DNA of 21,867 nt from Chthonomonas sp. UBA2387. Its GTDB lineage: Bacteria > Armatimonadota > Fimbriimonadia > Fimbriimonadales > Fimbriimonadaceae. The stretch covers positions 1 to 21,867 of the forward strand of contig DDSP01000056.1 of assembly GCA_002343445.1 (NCBI GenBank), read 5' to 3'. Under the pieces are notes generated by a model, which saw only the letters and a program-made list of their open reading frames with translations, ran no database searches and had not been told where the DNA came from. A program made the position numbers and the translations under genes. Position 1 is the stretch's first letter; every line of letters starts with the position of its first letter. Shown here piece after piece: positions 1 through 7,601 of the stretch.

Positions 1-8
1 CTTCACCA

Positions 9-248
9 ATGGGGGCTGGCCAGCGCGACCACTTGGACGTCCAGGTGTTCGTCAATCTCGCCGACGCCCAGATCAAGACCGCTTTGTACCGGCGGTACTA
101 CAACGAGGTCAGACCGCATTCCAGCTTGAAGATGCAGCCGCCGGCGATTGCCGCCGAGCGAGTTTTGGATTCCGTTCGGGCTTCGCCCTCTCTCCATCCA
201 AAACTCGGGATACAATCCCTCTCGCCAACCCCGGAGTACTCATCTTAA
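9..248 (+). pseudogene. IS3-type transposase, C-terminal remnant
   Basis: This is the 3' end of a DDE integrase-type transposase (IS3 family OrfB, rve_3-like). The readable part, from about base 40, is FVNLADAQIK followed by YRRYYNEVRPHSSL and PPAIAAERV. The Y-N-x-x-R-P-H-S-S-L block is the hallmark of the family's C-terminus and contains the region of the last catalytic Glu helix. An intact OrfB is about 280 residues; only about 70 are here, and the rest is either outside the window or lost. The first few codons (MGAGQRDHL) do not look like the family, so the ATG at 9 is probably not a real start. The last 25 residues after AERV are atypical and arise from a hairpin sequence (159-207). A candidate IS end follows at 251-274. 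The element is presumably dead, but the left side cannot be seen. Confidence 0.7.
159..207. repeat. Nested inverted repeat (REP-like hairpin)
   Basis: CGAGTTTTGGAT (159-170) is perfectly complementary to ATCCAAAACTCG (196-207), giving a 12-bp stem. Inside it a second small stem GGGC/GCCC closes around TTC (178-188). It lies in the last codons of the transposase remnant, beyond the conserved family sequence. It could be a REP-like mobile hairpin that has replaced the transposase tail, or a terminator-like structure without a T-tract. The fold is seen; any function is inferred. Confidence 0.55.
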
Positions 249-250
249 CT

Positions 251-274
251 CGTCTTCACCGATGGGGCAGACCA
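251..274 (+). mobile_element. Candidate right end of the IS3-type element
   Basis: Directly after the transposase stop (TAA at 246-248) comes CGTCTTCACCGATGGGGCAG, then ACCA. IS3-family elements end in ...CA at the right end, a short distance after the transposase stop, so position 274 is a plausible boundary. A related stretch (CTTCACCAATGGGGGCTGGC, then CA) occupies bases 1-22, with about 18 of 22 positions shared. The left terminal repeat is not in the window, so this cannot be confirmed here. Confidence 0.35.
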
Positions 275-444
275 CTGGGTCGCGAGCCCCCGGTTGCTCT
301 CGCGTTCGCGTCACCCTCCCGCGGACGTTCGTACATCTGCGGCGAAAACTTAGCCTGCGTGACTCTCTCAACGAGGACCGCCGTCGTCCAGCTCCTGACA
401 TAGGCAACACAAGCAGTCTGGCAACTCTGTTGATGGAAACAACT

Positions 445-1578
445 CTAAACCCACTCTACCGTTAACGGCACATAGCCAACGCCTCGATCAACCTGCATGC
501 TAGGCAGCCGATCATATTCAGTTGTTTTATCCTGTACTACTCTCAGATTCGTCAAGCCCAGGATACGACGCGCAAACGTAGATGAGCAACGAAGTTCACT
601 CAGATGTGGCCATTCATACACTATTGATGGGTCACCATGTAACTCAAATGACGACAACCGCGTACTCAATGTCCTCAACATCGCCAGCGAACGCATCCAA
701 TCAACGAAAGCTTCACCGCACACGCAACTTTCTATTGACAATGACATCATTGATGCCAGTGCCGTGGTTTCAGCCCAACTCCGATCGTCTAGCCAATATC
801 CTTCGAGATTGAGACTCTCCAATGCACAACCTGCAAGAGCATCACTCAGACAGGGAACGCCAACACAACCTACAATTGCTAAAGACTTCAGCGCACTCAG
901 TTCAAGCTTGCGCGATGTGCTGACCAAATGAAACACGTTCGTCTCACAGATTGACAGATCTACGAGCGTTGAGTTTCTGTAGACGCTTGTATTGCGCATG
1001 CCAGCTTCAAAGCGCATGCCATCCCATGTGCACGACTCCAAGAATGCAATTGCCTGATACGAGAGCAGCGATGTGACACCGATGCAATGGCGTATGTGCA
1101 GCCGCTTCAAGCATTGAGCTAGCTCGCACGAACTGAAATCTGGGTTCGCCAATACACAATCTCCGAGAAACAGAGACTTGCAGTATGAGGTCAATGCTTC
1201 AAGAGATCGCTGATCAAAACGACAGCGCAAGAATGACACATGCGCGCCGAGAAGTCCATGAGCACTAGCGAGATTACCATCAAAAGTCGATGGTGATGTT
1301 ATGGCTAGGTCGCTGAAGGTAACGTGCGCATCATCGCACGCTTGGCACGACAAACGCATGACCTCTGACACCTCAAGGAAACTGACTTGAGAATAGTTAA
1401 AGGCAACTCCTGAGGAGAGGTGTATCTCAAGTTCCTGAGATTGAGGTGGCGAGCCCGTGATCGCTGCGATCAGATCTGCTGGTGACGACAATTCCGTCGC
1501 GCCAGCAAGGATTGGATAGTCTGGGTTCAACGAGGGGCTGATCCCCGGAACTGTCTGAATCTTGCAGACACACTTCAT
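445..1578 (-). CDS. Leucine-rich-repeat-like protein; putative immunity partner of the RHS protein
   Basis: I do not recognise a named family. The 377-residue product has no signal peptide and no clear membrane segment, so it is probably cytoplasmic. Its middle and end show LRR-like strands ending in Cys: CLKRLHIRHC (156-165), TLVDLSICETNV (204-215), ALKSLAIVGCVG (229-240), ALESLNLEGYWL (252-263) and SMMSLSIESCVC (277-288). The last four are spaced 23-25 residues apart, which fits a cysteine-type LRR solenoid. Its ATG follows the TAG stop of the RHS gene with no base between, so the two are almost certainly co-transcribed and translationally coupled. That is the usual place for an immunity gene. 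The gene is clearly poorer in GC than its surroundings (28 of 60 in a hand count at 1261-1320), which suggests recent acquisition. An unrelated cargo gene is the main alternative. Confidence 0.6.
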   Translation of the reverse strand: MKCVCKIQTVPGISPSLNPDYPILAGATELSSPADLIAAITGSPPQSQELEIHLSSGVAFNYSQVSFLEVSEVMRLSCQACDDAHVTFSDLAITSPSTFDGNLASAHGLLGAHVSFLRCRFDQRSLEALTSYCKSLFLGDCVLANPDFSSCELAQCLKRLHIRHCIGVTSLLSYQAIAFLESCTWDGMRFEAGMRNTSVYRNSTLVDLSICETNVFHLVSTSRKLELSALKSLAIVGCVGVPCLSDALAGCALESLNLEGYWLDDRSWAETTALASMMSLSIESCVCGEAFVDWMRSLAMLRTLSTRLSSFELHGDPSIVYEWPHLSELRCSSTFARRILGLTNLRVVQDKTTEYDRLPSMQVDRGVGYVPLTVEWV

Positions 1579-2829
1579 CTATTTGGCATCTTTGGCAGTT
1601 GGCTCTAAGCAGTACTGGAGGATCTGATTGCCATCTTTACAGGGACAGCATAGCTGAGTCATGATCTGTCGCCTGCCAGTCGCGCACTTAAAGAATTGCT
1701 GATAATGTACGCCACCCGCGCAGCTCCTAGCGGCGCTTACCTTCAACTGACCATCCCATTTGCATGACTTCCCGACGAACAGGCTCAGTTGGGCGTCTGT
1801 GACAGGCCAGTTTTGGATGCCTGTGAACCTCTCGGGCATTTGACTACAGTCGAGTGGCTCATCTGGCTCTGAATCACCAAAAAATCGCTTGGCTATGTCA
1901 TCGCCTAGCCCAGTGATGGGGCCAGTCTTGCCGGTACACATATATCGTGCGAGGTCAAGAATTGCGATCCCTCCGATTGCAATGATCGCTATCGAGCCGC
2001 CGGCAACCGCGCCGCCACCGCCGACTTGGACTCCTCTATCCGATGGAATCGGCAAGTCGAGTTCACCAAGTCGTGTTTGGCGGAAGCCCGTAGTAGTTTG
2101 GACGAACTGCAGTCCCAATCTATCGGTGGTTACAGCCGGGGAAGGGTAACTGTACCCGCGTTCATTCGGCCAGAGGGGGTCGAGTTGCATCCAGCTGCCC
2201 AAGTCTTGGCGATACTCTTTGGCCCGGATGTAGGTACGCAGGTCGGAGTCGCGGAAGTAGCCCAGGCTCCCCACCCACAGGAAGGGCTGGACTTCGGTTT
2301 CGACTTCCGTGATGAGTTCGCCGTAGGGCCAATACTCGAACTGGTCGGTGAGGGTTTGGGAGGAGTTCAGGTAGGCCACCACGGAGCCCAAGGGGTCTAC
2401 GATGTAGTCGCGCTTCTCCGAGCCCTTCACATGCCCCACCACCTCGCCTTCCAAAACCACCAGGAGCGTCGGATCGCCCGAAGAGGGCTTGATCTGCAGG
2501 TAGTCGGCCCCGTCCCAGACGAACGTGGTGGTCAAGGAACCCGCGACGATCTTGCGCCGCCGGTTGTCGCCGTCGTAGGTCGAGGTCGTCAGCCCCGCCG
2601 CGTCCTGGGCCACCCGCAGGTTGTTGTTGATGTCGGTGTACGAGTAGGTGGCTTTGATCGCGCCGGTTTCGTACTGGTTGCGCATGGCGCCGCGCGAGAA
2701 CCAGCTCATCGTCCCCGTCGTCCCACCGACCTGCATCGTGGTCAGCCGGTCGGCGGCCCGCTGCGAGCGCGCGCGGCGACGGGAGCGGGTGGTTGCCCGC
2801 CGGTTCCTCCGGTTCGTCGCCGCTGTCAT
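1579..2829 (-). CDS. Short RHS-core protein with a Cys-rich C-terminal region (putative polymorphic toxin)
   Basis: The product has 416 residues. Residues 1-30 are very Arg-rich. Residues 55-115 hold degenerate YD repeats (YSYTDINNNLRV, TSTYDGDNRRRKIV). Residues 144-240 are an RHS-repeat-associated core: DPLGSVVAYL, FEYWPYGE, LGYFRD, then RAKEYRQDLGSWMQLDPL and a closing TTDRLGL. In RHS polymorphic toxins the variable toxin starts right after this closing motif. Here residues 241-416 contain a hydrophobic segment (274-294, GGSIAIIAIGGIAIL) and a tail with nine Cys (298, 328, 356, 370, 382, 394, 395, 397, 407), including LCCPCKDG. I cannot assign an activity. Full RHS toxins exceed 1000 residues, and this one lacks a secretion signal and the N-terminal shell, so it may be an orphan or truncated cassette. 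The partner gene abuts its stop codon. Confidence 0.75.
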   Translation of the reverse strand: MTAATNRRNRRATTRSRRRARSQRAADRLTTMQVGGTTGTMSWFSRGAMRNQYETGAIKATYSYTDINNNLRVAQDAAGLTTSTYDGDNRRRKIVAGSLTTTFVWDGADYLQIKPSSGDPTLLVVLEGEVVGHVKGSEKRDYIVDPLGSVVAYLNSSQTLTDQFEYWPYGELITEVETEVQPFLWVGSLGYFRDSDLRTYIRAKEYRQDLGSWMQLDPLWPNERGYSYPSPAVTTDRLGLQFVQTTTGFRQTRLGELDLPIPSDRGVQVGGGGAVAGGSIAIIAIGGIAILDLARYMCTGKTGPITGLGDDIAKRFFGDSEPDEPLDCSQMPERFTGIQNWPVTDAQLSLFVGKSCKWDGQLKVSAARSCAGGVHYQQFFKCATGRRQIMTQLCCPCKDGNQILQYCLEPTAKDAK

Positions 2830-2835
2830 GGATTC

Positions 2836-2841
2836 AGTATA
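2836..2841 (-). promoter_or_regulatory. -10-like TATACT 6 bases before the RHS start
   Basis: On the minus strand TATACT is followed by GAATCC and then the ATG. A start site at the usual 6-8 bases past a -10 box would fall on the start codon, so the message would be leaderless. There is no Shine-Dalgarno match and no good -35 box. This is one of several such cases in the window. Confidence 0.5.
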
Positions 2842-2892
2842 GCGAGGAATTCGGGAATGTGGAATTGGGAAGAGGGAAAATGGAGGAATCAG

Positions 2893-2955
2893 GTTCAGTG
2901 TTCAGTGTTCAGTGTTCAGTGTTCAGTGTTCAGTGTTCAGTGTTCAGGGTTCAGG
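2893..2955. repeat. Heptamer tandem repeat GTTCAGT (9 units)
   Basis: There are seven perfect GTTCAGT units (2893-2941) and two GTTCAGG units (2942-2955). They lie in the gap between the divergent RHS and esterase genes and follow a purine-rich stretch (2861-2890). Because the period is 7, the array reads as SVFSVQC-type peptides in all forward frames; this is not a gene. It resembles the heptanucleotide short tandem repeats known from cyanobacterial genomes. Confidence 0.9.
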
Positions 2956-3080
2956 TGGCCAGCCACCCGCCGACCGGCAACCCAGCGGCGGTGTTGATTT
3001 CGAAAGCACGCCACGAGTCCAAGGCTAGCCCTTCGGTCGGGCGTCGCCGGAACGGAACCTCCGGGTATAGATGAGTCGCC

Positions 3081-4422
3081 GTGTGGACAACTTCTCTTCT
3101 CGCGATGGCGCTCGCCGGTGGAGCCGGAGGCATTGCCCCCGATCTCGCCGACTTTGCCGCCCACATCCGGGCCGAATCCGAGCTTGGCCCGTCTGCGCAG
3201 AAGTTGATCGACCGCAGCATCGGCCGCTCCCGAGTCGTCATGTTGGGCGAGTTGACGCACGGCGATGGAACCAGCTTTGCCCTCAAGGCCGCCATTGTCA
3301 AACACTTGCACAGCAAGCTCGGCTTCGAGGTCCTGATCTGGGAATCCGGCCTCTACGATTGCGCCGTCATGGATCGTGCCATCGGTGGTTCAGATCCCTT
3401 GGAAGGGGTTGCAGGCCTGGGCGTGTTCGATCATTGGAGCCAATCGAGCGACTCATTCCCTATCTTCGAGTATGCGAGGCAGTCCTACTCGTCGGGTCGG
3501 CCCCTTCGAATGGCAGGGTTCGACATCCAGCCGTCGGGCTCGGCTAGCAATGGCATGCTCGTCGAGATGATCGAATGGTTCGGCAACACGCTTTCGGGGA
3601 AGGCGAAAGCCGACGTTGAGCGGCGGATCGCTGACATCCGTGCGGCAAACCAAGAGTCGTTTCCCAGTGCGTACCGCGAAGCCCTCAAGATTCCGAGCAT
3701 CTTGCTGAACGAGTATCAGAAGCGGAGAAGGGACCTCGACGCCCAATGGGGTGCCGAGCGTGGCTTTCGCGTTCAGGCCCTCGCGTCGTCTGCCAAGTAT
3801 GAGGAGATGATGGCGATGGTCGGCTCGACCACCCTTGACCCCTCGGCGTACAACCTGCGCGAGCGCGCGAATGCCGAGAACCTGCTTTTCCTGATCCGCC
3901 AGTACTATAGGGGCAAGAAGGTGATCGTCTGGGCGCACAACGCCCACCTCTTCAAGGGCCTTCCGGGGGGCGGCGCGGGGGTGAAGCGGAAGCCGATCGG
4001 AAGGGATGGGCCGGATCGTTACGGCGACTTTGGGCGCGGACGTGTGCTCGGTCGGCGTCATGGCGTCGAGAGGCTCATGGTCGTGGCGGGGCGGCGATCC
4101 AATAGAGTTCGCCAAGCCTGCCGAAGGCTCCATCGAAACGCGACTCGAGTCCTCGGGCTTGGGCCCACTCGCTTACATCTCGATGAGGGAACTGCCCAAA
4201 GGTCACCGGCTGCGTCTACCCCTTCCCGGCGTCATCGACCGGCAGAACCCGTGGGAACTGACCACCATATGGCCGGACGGTTGGGATGGGCTGCTCTACG
4301 TAGCGGAGATGCGTCCCCGCGCACCGCTCCCTCGACCGGACGACCAGGAGGGGAAGGTGGTGCCGCAGGCCGGACTCGAACCGGCGACCCAAGGATTTTC
4401 AGTCCTTTGCTCTACCAACTGA
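3081..4422 (+). pseudogene. Erythromycin-esterase-family hydrolase, frameshifted
   Basis: This belongs to the erythromycin esterase/succinoglycan-biosynthesis (Ere-like) family, metal-independent hydrolases that use paired His and Glu residues. From a GTG start the first frame gives a short signal-like segment (WTTSLLAMALAGGAGG), then GELTHGDG (E57, H60), WESG (E88), RERANAENLLFL (260-271) and WAHNAHL (H286, H289). Near 3998-4006 (GGAAGGGATGGG) the reading frame breaks. The family's C-terminal part continues one frame over: MGRIVTATLGADVCSVGV, then ELTTIWPDGWDGLLYVAEM. The catalytic residues all precede the break. The second frame finds no stop before the tRNA and ends at 4422, inside tRNA-Phe on the other strand, so its last 20 or so residues are antisense tRNA. 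The cause may be a real decay event or a one-base sequencing error. The true substrate is unknown and macrolide resistance should not be assumed. Confidence 0.75.
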
Positions 4423-4433
4423 GCTACCGCGGC
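4358..4433 (-). tRNA. tRNA-Phe (GAA)
   Basis: This 76-nt tRNA folds fully. The acceptor stem is GCCGCGG with CTGCGGC, the D stem GCTC/GAGC, and the anticodon stem AAGGA/TCCTT around loop CTGAAAA, so the anticodon is GAA. The T stem is GCCGG/CCGGC with loop TTCGAGT. The discriminator is A and the CCA end is encoded. It sits 19 nt downstream of tRNA-Asp and is probably cut from the same transcript. Its 3' half is overlapped by the antisense tail of the broken esterase gene. Confidence 0.97.
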
Positions 4434-4452
4434 ACTTGGTTTCTGGGCGGAA

Positions 4453-4528
<76 letters not shown>

Positions 4529-4544
4529 GCAAGCGCAGAGCAAG

Positions 4545-4574
4545 ATGATGACCGATCCGGACCCCGGATTTCAA
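4545..4574 (-). promoter_or_regulatory. Candidate promoter of the tRNA-Asp/tRNA-Phe pair
   Basis: On the minus strand TTGAAA (5 of 6 to the -35 consensus, 4569-4574) is followed after 18 bases by CATCAT (4 of 6 to the -10 consensus, 4545-4550). Transcription would start about 10 nt before the mature tRNA-Asp 5' end. It lies just past the terminator of the upstream gene, where an independent tRNA promoter would be needed. Confidence 0.4.
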
Positions 4575-4596
4575 CTTGATAGGTCCGGTTTCAAGC

Positions 4597-4624
4597 AAAA
4601 GGGCCCGCTTTGTGGGGCGGGCCC
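4597..4624 (-). terminator. Rho-independent terminator of the coiled-coil gene
   Basis: On the minus strand GGGCCCGC, an 8-base loop (CCCACAAA) and GCGGGCCC form a perfect 8-bp stem followed by TTTT. It begins 27 bases after the stop codon at 4651 and separates that gene from the tRNAs. Confidence 0.85.
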
Positions 4625-4650
4625 GAGTTTGGAACAGCCGAACACAGAGA

Positions 4651-6240
4651 TCAGCGGGTGAATTCAGGCGAGCGCGTGGCCGTGGCTCGGATGTTCAGCT
4701 TGCGGCCGTTCAGCGTCAGCGTAAGCTCCCACGGGAGGAAGTCAAGGTCGCCGAGGCTCGCCTTCTGCTGGGGTGTCAAGTCGTCCAGCGTCAGGTAGCC
4801 GCGTTGGTCGTGGGCACCGATTTGCTGGTCGGTGAGGCTCTCGAACAGCCCCTGCATCGAACCCGCCGTCGGAACGCGCCAGCCCTTCTGCAGCTTGCCG
4901 AAGGCCTCGAAGCCCGCCACGACCTGCGGCTCCATGACGGCTGCCGTCCAAGTCACCGGCGCCAGAGCCGTCTTGCCGCCCTTGGAGGCCAGTTCCTTGC
5001 GGAGCTTGGCGATCTCCTCGCGCAGTTCGCGAATCGCGTCGAGCATCTCCTTGTCCATCGGGGCGGCTTTGCCGAGTTCGTAGAACGCCTTGGCGTCCGG
5101 CGCGGCGAGCATCTTGGGAATCGTCACCTCGATGTCGCCGAGTTCCTTGAGCTCGTGGAGCTTCATCAGCGGCGCCATCGCTCTTTCGGGCATCCTGATG
5201 TTCGGGATGTGGATTTCGGGCATCTTCTCCATGCCGTCGAACTTGAACTCGAACATCTGAGGCTTGTCCCCCGCCTTCCCGCGAACCCGAGCGGGACCGT
5301 CGAACTCGAACCCGAACAGGCCGCTCTTGCCCGTGAAGTCGCCGAGATCCTTCTTGCGCCACTGCTCCAGCTCCTCGCTGGTCATCTCGCGCATCTTGGC
5401 ATCCTTCTCGTCCTTGATCCAGCCTTTGATCTGGCCATCCTTGCCCCGCTCGAGGATGCGGACCTTGGCGCCTTCGGCGATGGCGAGCTCCTTGACGAGC
5501 TGTTCGCGCATCACCTTGGACTCGTCCAAGACCTTGACACGGATCTCCTGGGCCATGCTCCGAGCCTTCTCGGCATGCTCCTTGGCCATTGCCTTGATCT
5601 TCTCGAGCTCTGCGGCTTGGAGCTTCATGTCCTGTCCATGATAGACGCGAGCCATGGACTTGGCTTCCTCGGCCATTTTGCGGCCCAGTTCTTCCATGGC
5701 CTTGGCATCCTGAGGCGAAATGGTCCGCGCCATCGCCTCGCCTCGCTTGGCCATCTCTTGCGCGAGCTTCTCGATCGCTTCGGCGTCCTTCGGCGACAGA
5801 CTGCGCGCCTTGGCCTCGCCACGCTGGGCAAGCCGCTCGATGACCTTGCTGTCAGGCGCGATCACGGCTCCCGCATGCATGCGCTGCTCGAGCTTGGCGG
5901 CGAGCTTTTCGATCTTGGCCTCCAACTCGGCGATCCGCTTCTCGATGGACTGCCGCTCTTGGTCGCTGAGGTCGGACTGTTGGCTGGCAAGGGCCAGCAT
6001 TCCCAGTTCGAACCCCAAGCCGACGATGGGGTCGCCCACGGTCGCCAAGGCCACCGGACCACCGGCGACGGTGATGCTGGTCGGGGCGGCATGGCCTGCC
6101 ACCACCGACCGGACGGCCGCCCGAGAAGGCACGGCTTCACCAGCCGAAACCAAGGTCGCGTCGGGCTGACTGTGATGTCCCCATCCGCCGGTCAACGCCG
6201 AACCCAATGCCGAAATCGCAACAAAAGGAAAAAACTTCAT
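4651..6240 (-). CDS. Exported coiled-coil protein of unknown function with 26-residue repeats
   Basis: No named family is recognised. The chosen ATG (6240) has a GGAGG six bases upstream and gives a short hydrophobic N-terminus (MKFFPFVAISALGSAL), which suggests export; an upstream in-frame start would add ten mostly basic residues. The product has 529 residues. Residues 90-255 are highly charged, Ala/Glu/Lys/Arg-rich coiled coil. Within it a unit recurs every 26 residues: SPKDAEAIEKLAQ at 149, SPQDAKAMEELGR at 175, and a weaker HGQDMKLQAAELE at 201. A second short coil spans about 395-420 (MLDAIRELREEIAKLRKEL). The middle (300-375) alternates Gly-Phe and Glu-Phe pairs, and the C-terminus reads like a beta domain (LPWELTLTLNGRKLNI). 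It is a single-gene unit closed by a strong terminator. A periplasmic structural or scaffold role is only a guess. Confidence 0.8.
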   Translation of the reverse strand: MKFFPFVAISALGSALTGGWGHHSQPDATLVSAGEAVPSRAAVRSVVAGHAAPTSITVAGGPVALATVGDPIVGLGFELGMLALASQQSDLSDQERQSIEKRIAELEAKIEKLAAKLEQRMHAGAVIAPDSKVIERLAQRGEAKARSLSPKDAEAIEKLAQEMAKRGEAMARTISPQDAKAMEELGRKMAEEAKSMARVYHGQDMKLQAAELEKIKAMAKEHAEKARSMAQEIRVKVLDESKVMREQLVKELAIAEGAKVRILERGKDGQIKGWIKDEKDAKMREMTSEELEQWRKKDLGDFTGKSGLFGFEFDGPARVRGKAGDKPQMFEFKFDGMEKMPEIHIPNIRMPERAMAPLMKLHELKELGDIEVTIPKMLAAPDAKAFYELGKAAPMDKEMLDAIRELREEIAKLRKELASKGGKTALAPVTWTAAVMEPQVVAGFEAFGKLQKGWRVPTAGSMQGLFESLTDQQIGAHDQRGYLTLDDLTPQQKASLGDLDFLPWELTLTLNGRKLNIRATATRSPEFTR

Positions 6241-6246
6241 CCTTCG

Positions 6247-6251
6247 CCTCC
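6247..6251 (-). promoter_or_regulatory. Shine-Dalgarno GGAGG deciding the start at 6240
   Basis: A perfect GGAGG is spaced six bases (CGAAGG) from the ATG at 6240. It is the clearest ribosome binding site in the window, and contrasts with the many starts here that lack one. Confidence 0.85.
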
Positions 6252-6328
6252 GTAGCACTCGCTGAAGCAAAGGTCGTTACGAACGACATCTTCCCAGGGT
6301 TCCGGTCCCGGGACCGTTTTGTCAGGAT

Positions 6329-7555
6329 TCAGTTAGCTGCGGCGGGAACACGCTGCTCGCAGGTTCGACCGGGGTAGGTCGAGAGGGCCGCGCGCAGGCA
6401 CGCCATCGCCTTAGCGAGCTTCTCGCAACCGAGCACATAAGCGATGCGGACCTCGTCTCGACCAGCGCCCGGGGTCGCATAGAATCCCGCCGCCGGGGCG
6501 AGCATGACGGTCTCGCCATCGTGCTCGAACGACTCCAGAAGCCACTGCGAGAACCGGTCGCCATCGTCGATGGGCAGCCGCACCGTGGCATAGAACGCGC
6601 CATCCACATCGGGGCAGAGCACGCCGTCCATGCTGCGAAGCTCCTTGACCAGAAGGTCGCGGCGAGCCATGTACTCCTCGCGCACGCCGTCGAAGTAGGC
6701 GCGGGGCGCATCGAGGGCCGATTCGGCGCCGATCTGCTCCAGCGTCGGAGCCGACAGTCGCGCCTGGGCGAACTTGAGCGCAGCAGCCATCAACTCTTGG
6801 TTGCGCGAGATGAGGAAGCCGACGCGCGCGCCGCACGCCGAGAACTTCTTCGACACCGAGTCCACCATGACGGCGTGCCGCTCCAGCCCATCCAACTGCA
6901 TCACCGAGGGCACGTGCTCGCCGGTGTAGTTGAACTCGCGGTACACCTCGTCGGCGAACAGGTAGAGGTCGTGCTCCAGCACGATGTCCCGCAGCGCCTC
7001 AAGTTGAGCACGCGAATACACGGTCCCCGTGGGGTTGTTGGGGTTGCAGATCACGATGGCCCGGGTTCGGGGCGTGATCACCTTGCGGAACTCCTCGGCG
7101 GGGGGCAGAGCGAAGCCATCCTCGATTCGCGTGGTCAGCGGCACCACCTTCACGCCCGCCTGAATCGCGAACCCGTTGTAGTTGGCGTAGAACGGCTCGG
7201 GCACGATGACCTCGTCGCCTGGGTTCATGCAGCACAACATGGCGAAGATCAGCGCTTCGGAACCGGCCGTGGTCACCATCAAATCGCCGAGTTCGAGCTC
7301 GATGCCGAGCTGGCGGTAGTTCTCGACGGCTTTTCGGCGAAGGGACTCGATGCCCGCCGAATGGCTGTATTCGAGCACCTTGAGCGCGGGGTCGCGGACT
7401 GCGTTCCAGAACTCGATCGGCGTCTCGACGTCGGGCTGGCCGATGTTCAGGTGGTAGATGCGCACGCCCCGCTTCTTCGCAGCGTCGGCATAGGGCATCA
7501 GCTTCCGGATGGGGGAAGCGGGCATTTCGTGGGCTCGTGCGCTGAGTTCGGGCAT
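6329..7555 (-). CDS. Class I/II pyridoxal-phosphate aminotransferase (aspartate-aminotransferase-like)
   Basis: This cytoplasmic fold-type I enzyme transfers amino groups between an amino acid and a 2-oxo acid. In its 408 residues the family signatures are complete: NIGQPDVETP near the N-terminus (37-46), TAGSEAL (96-102) at the phosphate-binding helix, CNPNNPTGT (170-178), ADEVYREF (201-208), and the Schiff-base motif SVSKKFSACGARVG with PLP Lys at 236. EVRIAYVL supplies the carboxylate-binding Arg (370). Length matches the family (about 390-410). The substrate cannot be fixed from sequence; the set of motifs fits the AspC/PatA-like groups with Asp, Tyr or other amino donors. It stands alone, 173 bp from the SGNH gene. 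Upstream there is no good Shine-Dalgarno site. The Cys-containing C-terminal tail (TCEQRVPAAAN) is a little longer than usual. Confidence 0.9.
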   Translation of the reverse strand: MPELSARAHEMPASPIRKLMPYADAAKKRGVRIYHLNIGQPDVETPIEFWNAVRDPALKVLEYSHSAGIESLRRKAVENYRQLGIELELGDLMVTTAGSEALIFAMLCCMNPGDEVIVPEPFYANYNGFAIQAGVKVVPLTTRIEDGFALPPAEEFRKVITPRTRAIVICNPNNPTGTVYSRAQLEALRDIVLEHDLYLFADEVYREFNYTGEHVPSVMQLDGLERHAVMVDSVSKKFSACGARVGFLISRNQELMAAALKFAQARLSAPTLEQIGAESALDAPRAYFDGVREEYMARRDLLVKELRSMDGVLCPDVDGAFYATVRLPIDDGDRFSQWLLESFEHDGETVMLAPAAGFYATPGAGRDEVRIAYVLGCEKLAKAMACLRAALSTYPGRTCEQRVPAAAN

Positions 7556-7601
7556 GACGGGTTCATTTTGGCAGGGTCCGAGGGTCGCGGGTCCGGGACG
7601 G

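Noticed and set aside
2893..2955. Possible CRISPR-like array
   Set aside because: Units of 7 bp are directly adjacent with no spacers, and no cas genes are nearby.
2026..3074. Forward frames with SVFSVQCSVFSVQC peptides
   Set aside because: They come from the 7-bp repeat read in frame after an RHS shadow, not from a gene.
3081..4422. Calling the esterase a macrolide-resistance gene
   Set aside because: The family is broad, most members are not resistance enzymes, and this copy is broken; only family membership is supported.
4576..6255. 559-codon + strand frame opposite the coiled-coil gene
   Set aside because: The minus strand has a strong Shine-Dalgarno site, terminator and export signal. 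The + frame is a Leu/His/Asp-rich mirror of the Lys/Glu/Ala-rich coil.
6300..6318. Palindrome CGGTCCCGGGACCG after the aminotransferase
   Set aside because: The T-tract is on the wrong side for the gene that ends there and the loop is too small for a confident terminator.
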